A DNA stretch of 5,763 bases from an uncultured Collinsella sp. (GTDB lineage: Bacteria; Actinomycetota; Coriobacteriia; Coriobacteriales; Coriobacteriaceae). The first letter of the stretch is position 1. Every line of letters starts with the position of its first letter. Below the pieces are notes generated by a model. The model was not told where the DNA came from. It saw nothing but the letters and a program-made list of their open reading frames with translations, and did not search any database. A program made the position numbers and the translations under genes. This document shows positions 1 through 5,373 of the stretch, one piece after another. The stretch covers positions 1 to 5,763 of the forward strand of contig CAJKEF010000086.1 in assembly GCA_905198825.1 (NCBI GenBank), read 5' to 3'.

Positions 1-932
1 GACAGCTTGCAGGCGCCCTCGTAGGCGTTGTTGTCCAGGAAGTGGTACTCGGGGATGGCGCCGGCGATGGCCTGCTCTACCATGCGCTTCGCGACGGCCG
101 TATCAGTCGGCGGAGTCAGGCGCATATCGACCCAGACCTTGGCGCGGTCGGGCACGACATAGGGGCGATATCCGCCCTCGATTTGGCCAAACGTGATGGT
201 CGAAGGCCCCAGTTCATCGTGCGCGGGCAGCGCCATAAACGCGCGACGGAGCGAACACACGACCTCGGCCATGGCGGCGACGGCATCCGCGCCCTTCCAG
301 GGCTGGCTCGCATGCGCCGTCACGCCAGTCATTTCAATTTCGAACCACGTACGCCCCTTGTGCGCCACCTGGATCTGTCCGTCGGTGGGTTCGGTGTCCA
401 GCACCCATTCACGCGAGCCGACCCAGCCGGCATCGATCGCGGCCTCTGAGCCGCGCATAAAGTCCTCCTCGTCGACCGAGCAGATGAGCGAAAAGCCGCG
501 GCGGGGCAGCTCGCCTTCTGCCGCCACGCGCTCGAGTGTATGGACCAGTGCGGCAATGGCGCAGGCCAGGCCACCCTTCATATCGCAGGCGCCGCGGCCA
601 TAGAGTTTATCGTTGCGCACGATCGCTCCGAGCGGCGGAATGTCCGCGTCCCAGCCATCGCCCAGCGTAACGGTATCCATATGGCAGATATAGACGAGTC
701 GCGGCTCGTCGCTTTGGCCCGGCACGGTGACCATAAGGTTGCGGCGCCCGGGGAGTACTTCGAGCTCTGCAATCTGCACGGCATCGAGTACCGGATGGCT
801 CAGCTGCGCCAACTGTTCCTCAACCAACGCTTTGATATGCCGCTCAATTTCATCCTCATACGCGCCCGGGTCTGAGCTGTCGATTCGCACAAGCTCCTGC
901 GCAAGCCGCCAGGCAAAGTCCTTGTCAACCAT
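1..932 (-). CDS. M20-family metallopeptidase/deacylase (ArgE/DapE type), 3' end beyond the left edge
   Basis: This gene encodes a cytoplasmic zinc-dependent amidohydrolase of the M20 family, which removes acyl groups or cleaves small peptides. The 310 visible codons carry nearly the full active-site set: HMDTV (metal ligand His84 and Asp86), GRGACDMKGG (bridging ligand Asp117), the Glu pair Glu155-Glu156 in VDEED (catalytic base and ligand), Asp179 in LDTEPTD, and HASQP (His207) in the lid/dimerisation domain. The last metal-binding His lies in the missing C-terminal part. There is no signal peptide. The ATG at 932 was chosen because GAGG (939-942) sits 6 nt upstream and the following protein matches the usual family N-terminus. 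A stronger AGGAGG (975-980) lies 12 nt before an in-frame TTG at 962, which would add ten residues. ArgE, DapE, a dipeptidase and other deacylases cannot be told apart, so no symbol is given. It is divergent from the gene at 1087 and seems unconnected to it. Confidence 0.93.
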   Translation of the reverse strand, partial: MVDKDFAWRLAQELVRIDSSDPGAYEDEIERHIKALVEEQLAQLSHPVLDAVQIAELEVLPGRRNLMVTVPGQSDEPRLVYICHMDTVTLGDGWDADIPPLGAIVRNDKLYGRGACDMKGGLACAIAALVHTLERVAAEGELPRRGFSLICSVDEEDFMRGSEAAIDAGWVGSREWVLDTEPTDGQIQVAHKGRTWFEIEMTGVTAHASQPWKGADAVAAMAEVVCSLRRAFMALPAHDELGPSTITFGQIEGGYRPYVVPDRAKVWVDMRLTPPTDTAVAKRMVEQAIAGAIPEYHFLDNNAYEGACKL

Positions 933-938
933 ATGCAA

Positions 939-942
939 CCTC
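939..942 (-). promoter_or_regulatory. Ribosome binding site supporting the ATG at 932
   Basis: GAGG on the minus strand lies 6 nt before the ATG of the M20 peptidase. A second, stronger Shine-Dalgarno match (AGGAGG, 975-980) lies further upstream and would favour an in-frame TTG at 962 with a 12-nt gap. The closer site with a normal ATG is preferred, but the choice is not settled. Confidence 0.5.
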
Positions 943-1086
943 ACAATCAGTCTGCTTTCCAAACCGATTGTAAGCCTCCTAAGAGATCCGCGGTGTGCGC
1001 GCAGCAGTATTTACCGTTCGCAGGCCGAGCCAGCGCGTTTGCCGTCCGAGCGGGTTCACAAACGGCGCAGTGGGTACGTAGCCTCT

Positions 1087-2136
1087 ATGGACGACATGCT
1101 GTGCGACATATCTGCCTTTCGGTATCACCGGATACCTCCACAGGTCTTGGCGATAATGCCGGACCTGCCCGAGTCTGCGGACGATCCGCGCAAGGAGCGC
1201 CTTTGCGAGCATCCGCTCGTCACGCATTTTCTGGGCATCCCGTTGCACGTTTTGGCGCAGGGAAGCTGCGGACGTAAGGGCGATCGCATTGTCAGGCATG
1301 TTTGGAACGGGGAGAGGCCGTTTGGCTCCGTGCGGCAGACAGAGTTTGGCCTCGATGCCGCGTCCCCACTCTTTACCCTGCTGACCCTGGCCTCCTCGGT
1401 CTCAAACGAGCGTCTAATCATGTGCATGTATGAGATGTGCGGCACCTTTGCCGTGTGCAAGATTGCGCCTCAGGTAAAGTCGGCACTTGTGCAGGCGTAT
1501 GGGGGCCGGTGGGGTGACGCGCAGTTGGGCTGGGAAAACGTAAAGGATGTCTCGGGGAATCCAACGGACTTGTGGAAACGACCGCCCTTGATCGAGCTCT
1601 CTGAGCTTACGGAGTACGTCGATAAGATCCGGGGGCTCCGCGGCGCTAAATCGTTCACACGTGCCGCGAAATGCATTACAGGGATGGCGGCATCGCCGCT
1701 CGAGGTCCAGGCATCGATGCTGTTTGGTCTTTCGAGGTTACGCGGCGGCGAAGGGCTGCGCCTTACCAATAACGTTGAGATTCGTATGACGCGCGGCGCC
1801 CGCCTGATTTCGGGGCTCGATAGGCGCTATGCCGATATCCTGCTGGCAAATAAGGACGGCAGCCGAGAGTGTCTGGTTGAATGCCAGGGTAAAGCCATAC
1901 ACGGATCCATAGAATCCAAGATCTCTGACTCCGACCGAACGACGGCCTTGCAGGCGATGGGATATCCCGTCGTTTTGATGACCTATGGCCAGCTGGCCGA
2001 CTCCGATGCCTTCCGCGTGGTGATGGAGCTCATCATGTCCTATCTCGATGCGCCGCTGAAAGGCAAGACACCGCGGCAGCAGGAGCTCGAACGCCGGCTT
2101 CGTGAGGAGATATTTATCGATTGGTCGGGAATGTAG
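1087..2136 (+). CDS. Hypothetical protein with a DUF559/Vsr-like nuclease domain and an AbiEi-like N-terminal part
   Basis: This is a soluble 349-residue protein of unproven function. The C-terminal region (about 200-310) looks like the DUF559/Vsr branch of the PD-(D/E)XK fold: an SPLE helix motif (203-206, Glu206), then RYADILLA (Asp250), then VECQGKAIH (Glu265, Gln267, Lys269, His272), then DSDRTTALQAMGYPVVLMT (281-299), matching the family pattern of Asp-x-x-Arg, a helix, Gly and a hydrophobic strand. Residues 1-200 resemble actinobacterial AbiEi-type proteins, including an ASPLFTLLTLA segment (92-102) like their conserved SPxRTLLDLA. It may therefore be a sequence-specific nuclease or DNA-binding defence protein, but that is inference. 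The reading frame stays open back to 727, but there it runs antisense to the M20 gene, so the ATG at 1087 is taken. Its Shine-Dalgarno is poor, and the ATG at 1096 or a TTG near 1038 are alternatives. It stands alone, with no partner gene on its strand. Confidence 0.8.
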   Translation: MDDMLCDISAFRYHRIPPQVLAIMPDLPESADDPRKERLCEHPLVTHFLGIPLHVLAQGSCGRKGDRIVRHVWNGERPFGSVRQTEFGLDAASPLFTLLTLASSVSNERLIMCMYEMCGTFAVCKIAPQVKSALVQAYGGRWGDAQLGWENVKDVSGNPTDLWKRPPLIELSELTEYVDKIRGLRGAKSFTRAAKCITGMAASPLEVQASMLFGLSRLRGGEGLRLTNNVEIRMTRGARLISGLDRRYADILLANKDGSRECLVECQGKAIHGSIESKISDSDRTTALQAMGYPVVLMTYGQLADSDAFRVVMELIMSYLDAPLKGKTPRQQELERRLREEIFIDWSGM

Positions 2137-2207
2137 TCGTGCAGGTGGAAAACGGCCGCATGAACTAGAGTTTTGGGCGCGAAAAAGGGTTCAGCTTCGC
2201 CTTGGAA

Positions 2208-2260
2208 TTGGCTTTAAAATTGCTATCCAGAATAAGTTATTTCGGAAAATCGACAGTCAT
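2208..2260 (-). repeat. Left arm of a 53-nt imperfect inverted repeat
   Basis: Compared with the reverse complement of 2350-2402, this arm matches at 44 of 53 positions with no gaps. The inner 21 nt (2240-2260) match at 20 of 21, and the match stops abruptly at the inner end, while it fades outward. Read on the minus strand the arm begins ATGACTGTCGATT. It also contains the short palindrome AATAAGTTATT (2231-2241), which is not preserved in the other arm. Confidence 0.9.
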
Positions 2261-2305
2261 CTTACATTCGGCACATAGAGATCGATTTTTACCTACTAAA
2301 GTCCC

Positions 2306-2323
2306 TGATAAAGCTGTTTATCA
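2306..2323. repeat. Small hairpin inside the spacer of the long inverted repeat
   Basis: TGATAAA (2306-2312) and TTTATCA (2317-2323) form a perfect 7-bp stem around a GCTG loop. It is too A/T-rich and lacks a T-tract, so it is not a classical terminator. It could be an operator-like site or the tip of a larger folded structure built by the 53-nt arms. Confidence 0.5.
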
Positions 2324-2349
2324 AAGCGGGTGCGCTCAGTAATTTGGGT

Positions 2350-2402
2350 ATGACTGTCGATTATCCGAAAAAACTTGTTCTGGGTAGCATTATCAAAACC
2401 AG
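2350..2402 (+). repeat. Right arm of a 53-nt imperfect inverted repeat
   Basis: This is the plus-strand copy of the unit seen on the minus strand at 2208-2260, starting ATGACTGTCGATT. The two copies point away from each other across an 89-nt spacer (2261-2349). Although both open with ATG, only one of the nine differences falls at a third codon position in that frame, and the left copy meets a TAA after seven codons, so they do not look like coding sequence. The outer end lies 14 nt from the serA terminator stem. Confidence 0.9.
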
Positions 2403-2410
2403 CCGGAGCA

Positions 2411-2447
2411 AAGAAATCGGCCCCCGTTTCGCGAAAACGGGGGCCGA
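2411..2447 (-). terminator. Rho-independent terminator of the serC-serA operon
   Basis: A perfect 12-bp G/C-rich stem (2418-2429 with 2435-2446), extended to 13 bp by the 2417/2447 pair, closes a 5-nt loop CGCGA. On the minus strand the stem is followed by TTTCTTT-like sequence (2416 down to 2411), the expected U-tract. It begins about 40 nt past the serA stop. Read on the plus strand there is no U-tract after the stem, so it is assigned to serA only. Confidence 0.9.
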
Positions 2448-2486
2448 ATGGGCTTCATGGCCTGCCTGGCAGGCTTGGCGCCGGCG

Positions 2487-3650
2487 CTATTTGATCACGC
2501 GTACGCGATACATCGACGGAATCTGCTTGAGCGCCTCGATTGTGCTGCTGTCCAGGTGCTCGTCGGTGTCGAACATGGTGTAGGCGTTCTCGCCGGCGGA
2601 CTCGTTGGTCATACGCTGCACGTTGGCGTTGTCCTTGGCGAGAATGGCCGTGATCTGGCCGATCATGTTGGGCACGTTGGCGTGCAGGCAGGCGATGCGG
2701 CTCGCGGCGCGCGCCTTGCCCATGCTGCAGGCGGGGTAGTTGACGCTGTGCGCGATGTTGCCGTTCTCCAGGTAATCCTTGAGCTCGCTGATGGCCATGT
2801 CGGCGCAGTTGGCCTCGGCCTCGCCAGTGCCGGCGCCCGAGTGCGTGGTGATAAACGTATTGGGCATCTTGACGGTCTTGGGCGTGGCAAAGTCGCAGCT
2901 AAACCAGCTCAGCCTGCCCTCGCGCAGGGCGGCGTCGACGGCGTCCTCGTCAATGATGGTTTCGCGCGCGTAGTTGATCAGCACGGCGTCGGGTGCCAGC
3001 AGGTTAATCTGCTCGGTGCTGATCATGCCGATGGTGTCGGCCTTGCTGGGTACGTGCACGGTGAGGTAGTCGCAGCCGCGGCACAGATCCTCGAGCGTGC
3101 CCACGCGCTGCACCTCGCGGCTCAGCACCCATGCGTGTTCGACGGAAATGAACGGATCGTAGCCGTAGACGTCCATGCCCAGGTCGACGCAGGCGTTGGC
3201 GACCTTGGAGCCCACGTTGCCCAGGCCGATGACGCCGATGCGCTTGCCCTTGAGCTCGCGGCCCACAAAGGCCTTCTTGGCCTTCTCGGCATCGACCTGA
3301 ATCTCGGGGTCGTCGGCGTTGTCGCGCACCCAGTTCATCGACTGCACTACGCCGCGGCTCGAAAGCACCAGCATGCCCAGGACGAGCTCCTTGACGGCGT
3401 TGCTGTTAGCGCCGGGGGAGTTAAAGACGACGACGCCCTTCTTGGCGTACTCCTCGACGGGGATGTTGTTGACGCCGGCGCCGCAGCGGGCGATGGCGCG
3501 GATGCCCTCGGGCAGCTCGTATCCGTGCAGGTCGGTCGAGCGCATCAGGATCGCGTCGGCCTCCTCGGCGGTGCTTACAAACTCGTAGCCCTCGCCAAAC
3601 TCGACTTTGCCGTCTTTAGTGATGTCGTCGATGGTCTTAATCTTGCGCAT
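2487..3650 (-). CDS. serA: D-3-phosphoglycerate dehydrogenase
   Basis: SerA oxidises 3-phosphoglycerate to 3-phosphohydroxypyruvate with NAD+, the committed step of serine synthesis, in the cytoplasm. The 387-residue protein has the N-terminal substrate domain with RCGAGVNNIP (55-64) and NSPGANSNAVKELV (77-90), a Rossmann NAD-binding domain with GLGNVG (142-147) and Asp165 in VYGYDP ending the second strand, catalytic Arg229 in NYARE, catalytic His270 in THSGAGTGEAE, and a C-terminal ACT domain (about 317-387) that probably senses serine. This is a short SerA (E. coli has about 410 residues). The Glu of the usual Arg-Glu-His triad, normally in an xEP motif after DVF, has no counterpart: the segment reads CDFATPKTV (252-260), about 11 residues shorter between Arg and His. 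The ATG at 3650 has AAGGAG (3658-3663) 7 nt upstream. It lies 72 nt downstream of serC on the same strand and ends at a strong terminator. Confidence 0.97.
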   Translation of the reverse strand: MRKIKTIDDITKDGKVEFGEGYEFVSTAEEADAILMRSTDLHGYELPEGIRAIARCGAGVNNIPVEEYAKKGVVVFNSPGANSNAVKELVLGMLVLSSRGVVQSMNWVRDNADDPEIQVDAEKAKKAFVGRELKGKRIGVIGLGNVGSKVANACVDLGMDVYGYDPFISVEHAWVLSREVQRVGTLEDLCRGCDYLTVHVPSKADTIGMISTEQINLLAPDAVLINYARETIIDEDAVDAALREGRLSWFSCDFATPKTVKMPNTFITTHSGAGTGEAEANCADMAISELKDYLENGNIAHSVNYPACSMGKARAASRIACLHANVPNMIGQITAILAKDNANVQRMTNESAGENAYTMFDTDEHLDSSTIEALKQIPSMYRVRVIK

Positions 3651-3657
3651 GGAAAAA

Positions 3658-3663
3658 CTCCTT
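3658..3663 (-). promoter_or_regulatory. Ribosome binding site of serA
   Basis: AAGGAG on the minus strand, 7 nt before the ATG at 3650. It fixes the start of serA and allows efficient translation from the serC-serA transcript. Confidence 0.8.
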
Positions 3664-3706
3664 AGCAGGTTTAAATCTAAACAGGGTGGTCTGAGGTGGC
3701 TGGTCG

Positions 3707-3723
3707 GCCCGCGTGTTGCGGGC
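3707..3723 (-). other. Intercistronic hairpin overlapping the serC stop codon
   Basis: GCCCGC and GCGGGC form a perfect 6-bp G/C stem around a 5-nt loop, with its first base shared with the serC TAG. No U-tract follows on the minus strand, so it is unlikely to end transcription. It might stabilise or process the mRNA between serC and serA, but no role is proven. Confidence 0.35.
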
Positions 3724-4847
3724 TAGTTAGATCGCGGACTCAAACTATGCTGCGCTTCGAAGTCCTTCATGTACGAGGCCAGTGCCTGCACGTCCTCCAT
3801 GGTTACGGCGTTGTAGACGCTGGCGCGCATACCGCCCACCAGGCGATGGCCCTTGACGTTTTGAATCTGGTGCTCGGCCGCGCCTGCGACAAAGGCCGCA
3901 TCGAGCTCGGCGTCGCCGGTGCGGAAGGTGACGTTGGCGATGGAGCGGCTATCGGCCTGCGTGGTGCCATGGAACAGCTCGTTGTGCTCGAGAAGGTTAT
4001 AGAGCAGGTTGGCCTTGGCCCAGTTGCGCTCGGCCATGGCGGCAAGTCCGCCGGTTTGCTCCACCCAACGGAACACCTTGCCGCACACATAGATGCCAAA
4101 GGTGTTGGGCGTGTTGAGCATGGAGCCCTTGGCGGCCTGGGTCTTGAGGTCCAGGTACTGCGGCGTCTGCGCAAAGGCGGGGCCATCTGCGATGAGGTCG
4201 TCGCGCACGATGACCACGGTCACACCCGCAGCGCCGGCGTTTTTCTGCGCGCCGGCGTAGATGAGCCCGTAGCGCTCGACGTCGAGCGGTTGCGACAGAA
4301 AGCAGCTCGAGACATCGGCGACTAGCGGCACATCGCCGCAGTTGGGCAGCTCGTGGTACATGGTGCCAAAGATGGTGTTGTTCTGGCAGATGTAGACGTA
4401 GTCGAGCCCGTCGCCCGCGGCCTCGGCGGCAATGCGCGCGTTGATGTCGGCCATGTCGGGGATGCGGTCGAATTTGGTGTCCTCGGAGCTCGCGAGCAGC
4501 ACGGCCTCGCCGTACTTGGCGGCCTCTTTGTACGCCTTGTTGGCAAAGTTGCCGGTCACGATGTAGCCGGCGCGGCCGCGGCGCATGAGGTTCATGGGGA
4601 TGCCCGCAAACTGCAGCGTGGCGCCGCCCTGCAAAAACAGGACACGGTAGTTGTCGGGGATGCTCAGCAGGCGGCGCAGGGTTGCCTCGGCGTCGTCGAT
4701 GATCTGCTGGTACATGCTAGATCGATGGCTCATCTCGAGCACGGACATGCCGCAACCGCGGTAGTCCATCATCTCGTCGGCGATCTCGGCGAGCACGCTT
4801 GTAGGCAGTGCGGCCGGGCCAGCTGAGAAGTTGTGCACACGTGCCAT
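3723..4847 (-). CDS. serC: Phosphoserine aminotransferase
   Basis: SerC is a cytoplasmic PLP-dependent fold-type I aminotransferase. It converts 3-phosphohydroxypyruvate and glutamate into O-phosphoserine and 2-oxoglutarate, the step after SerA. Its 374 residues are close to the usual length (E. coli 362). Family landmarks are FSAGPAALP (7-15), EMSHRS (38-43, substrate His41/Arg42), the phosphate-binding LFLQGGATLQF (70-80), AGAQKNAGAAG with the Schiff-base Lys202, NTPNTF (245-250), and the C-terminal substrate loop GHRLVGGMRAS (333-343, Arg340). The ATG at 4847 begins the canonical ARVHNFSAGP N-terminus, with GAGGGG (4857-4862) 9 nt upstream. It is the first gene of a likely two-gene operon with serA, transcribed divergently from the BrxA-like gene. 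I see no riboswitch or T-box in its short leader. Nothing appears broken. Confidence 0.97.
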   Translation of the reverse strand: MARVHNFSAGPAALPTSVLAEIADEMMDYRGCGMSVLEMSHRSSMYQQIIDDAEATLRRLLSIPDNYRVLFLQGGATLQFAGIPMNLMRRGRAGYIVTGNFANKAYKEAAKYGEAVLLASSEDTKFDRIPDMADINARIAAEAAGDGLDYVYICQNNTIFGTMYHELPNCGDVPLVADVSSCFLSQPLDVERYGLIYAGAQKNAGAAGVTVVIVRDDLIADGPAFAQTPQYLDLKTQAAKGSMLNTPNTFGIYVCGKVFRWVEQTGGLAAMAERNWAKANLLYNLLEHNELFHGTTQADSRSIANVTFRTGDAELDAAFVAGAAEHQIQNVKGHRLVGGMRASVYNAVTMEDVQALASYMKDFEAQHSLSPRSN

Positions 4848-4856
4848 CTTCTAGTT

Positions 4857-4862
4857 CCCCTC
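4857..4862 (-). promoter_or_regulatory. Ribosome binding site of serC
   Basis: GAGGGG on the minus strand, 9 nt before the ATG at 4847, which agrees with the conserved N-terminus of SerC. Confidence 0.6.
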
Positions 4863-4885
4863 GTAGTCGTTTGAACGTTCGGGAT

Positions 4886-4894
4886 ACTTTAGCA
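4886..4894 (-). promoter_or_regulatory. Candidate extended -10 promoter of serC-serA
   Basis: On the minus strand TGC is followed directly by TAAAGT, an extended -10 pattern (TGn plus a -10 hexamer). It would start transcription near 4879, giving a leader of about 30 nt. No good -35 hexamer is seen 16-18 nt upstream, which is tolerated in extended -10 promoters. This is inferred from pattern only. Confidence 0.45.
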
Positions 4895-4941
4895 CAGTGG
4901 AGCGCCAGGCGCGACCGCATCACGGTAAAACTCGAGTGCGC

Positions 4942-4950
4942 TGCTATGAT
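4942..4950 (+). promoter_or_regulatory. Candidate rightward extended -10 promoter
   Basis: TGC followed by TATGAT on the plus strand forms an extended -10 element one mismatch from consensus. A transcript from it would begin near 4957 and run about 415 nt before the BrxA-like start. No convincing -35 hexamer is present, and no gene follows immediately, so this is tentative. Confidence 0.35.
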
Positions 4951-5304
4951 TTACAGGATGGTTACATGGGGGAGGGGTGACCTTACCTGATGGCTCGCAT
5001 CCGATCCGCCTCTGCCTTTGCTTGTTTCCAGGGTCGAATGCGGCCGTTTACGAGGCCATCGTAGCCACGCGTGATGGCGCACTGGATGCGATCTTCGCGT
5101 TCCCGCATAGAGGCAGCGCGGCGCTGCGCCAGTTGCCTTTGGCTCCATATTTACCTCAAGGCTTCAGAGGCTTTGTTGCGCAATAAATTTGACTTCGATC
5201 CGTTTGCCGCGCAGCCAAAGCGCCTCACCTCTCATTTGTTGCCGTCTGTGGGAGCGTGCCCCTCGTTTATCCTCTCTAGACCTCACGACCCGGTACTTAA
5301 ACGG

Positions 5305-5310
5305 TATGAT
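5305..5310 (+). promoter_or_regulatory. Candidate -10 element for the BrxA-like gene
   Basis: TATGAT, one mismatch from the -10 consensus, lies 63 nt before the GTG start. The best -35 at 17-nt spacing (CTCACG, 5282-5287) matches the consensus at only three of six positions. The expected leader (about 5317-5373) would contain a small hairpin, GCATCG-ACC-CGATGC (5325-5339). Confidence 0.35.
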
Positions 5311-5373
5311 TGAAAGGCATGTTTGCATCGACCCGATGCGAATAAAAAGGCCCGAACCCTTGGAGTGTGTCCT

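Larger units (their letters stand above)
2137..2486. other. Gene-free region between convergent genes
   Basis: This 350-nt stretch separates the stop of the nuclease-like gene from the stop of serA. It is visibly richer in A and T than the flanking genes. It holds a long inverted repeat (arms 2208-2260 and 2350-2402), a small hairpin inside it, and the serA terminator (2417-2447). No believable ORF is present: the frame opening at 2344 runs into the terminator and then antisense to serA. No clear U-tracted terminator serves the plus-strand gene ending at 2136. Confidence 0.85.
4848..5373. other. Long gene-free region between divergent serC and the BrxA-like gene
   Basis: These 526 nt hold the serC ribosome binding site and candidate promoter on the left, two candidate rightward -10 elements (TATGAT at 4945-4950 and 5305-5310), and a G/C hairpin near 5113-5127 (GCAGC with GCTGC). 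The frames open here on the plus strand (4977-5186 and 5071-5313) give no recognisable protein and are poorly placed relative to Shine-Dalgarno sequences, so I do not call them genes. The stretch may be a long untranslated leader, a degraded gene, or the boundary of an inserted island. Confidence 0.7.

Noticed and set aside
965..970. TACAAT on the minus strand as a -10 for the M20 peptidase
   Set aside because: No acceptable -35 lies 16-18 nt upstream and there is no TGn extension, so the match could be chance.
727..1086. An N-terminal extension of the nuclease-like protein back to 727
   Set aside because: The extension overlaps the M20 peptidase antisense and has Ser/Arg-rich shadow composition. 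Protein-like sequence starts at about 1087.
2417..2447. Bidirectional terminator also serving the plus-strand gene ending at 2136
   Set aside because: Read on the plus strand the stem is followed by AATGGGCTTC, with no U-tract, and it lies 280 nt from that stop codon.
2459..2475. GCCTGCC/GGCAGGC palindrome between the terminator and the serA stop
   Set aside because: Once a minimal loop is allowed it gives only a 5-bp stem with no T-tract, so nothing supports a function.
2448..3665. A 405-codon open frame on the plus strand opposite serA
   Set aside because: It is the antisense shadow of serA: the product is dominated by Val, Ala, Gly, Leu, Asp and His, as expected from reading G/C-rich codons backward, and it matches no family.
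3696..4826. Two long plus-strand frames opposite serC (3696-4325 and 4353-4826)
   Set aside because: They mirror the serC codons, with the same Val/Gly/His-rich composition and no recognisable domain. SerC on the minus strand is unambiguous.
4977..5186. A 69-codon GTG-started frame with a G-rich stretch just upstream
   Set aside because: The Shine-Dalgarno-like sequence is only about one base from the GTG, third-position base use is mixed, and the product is not recognisable.
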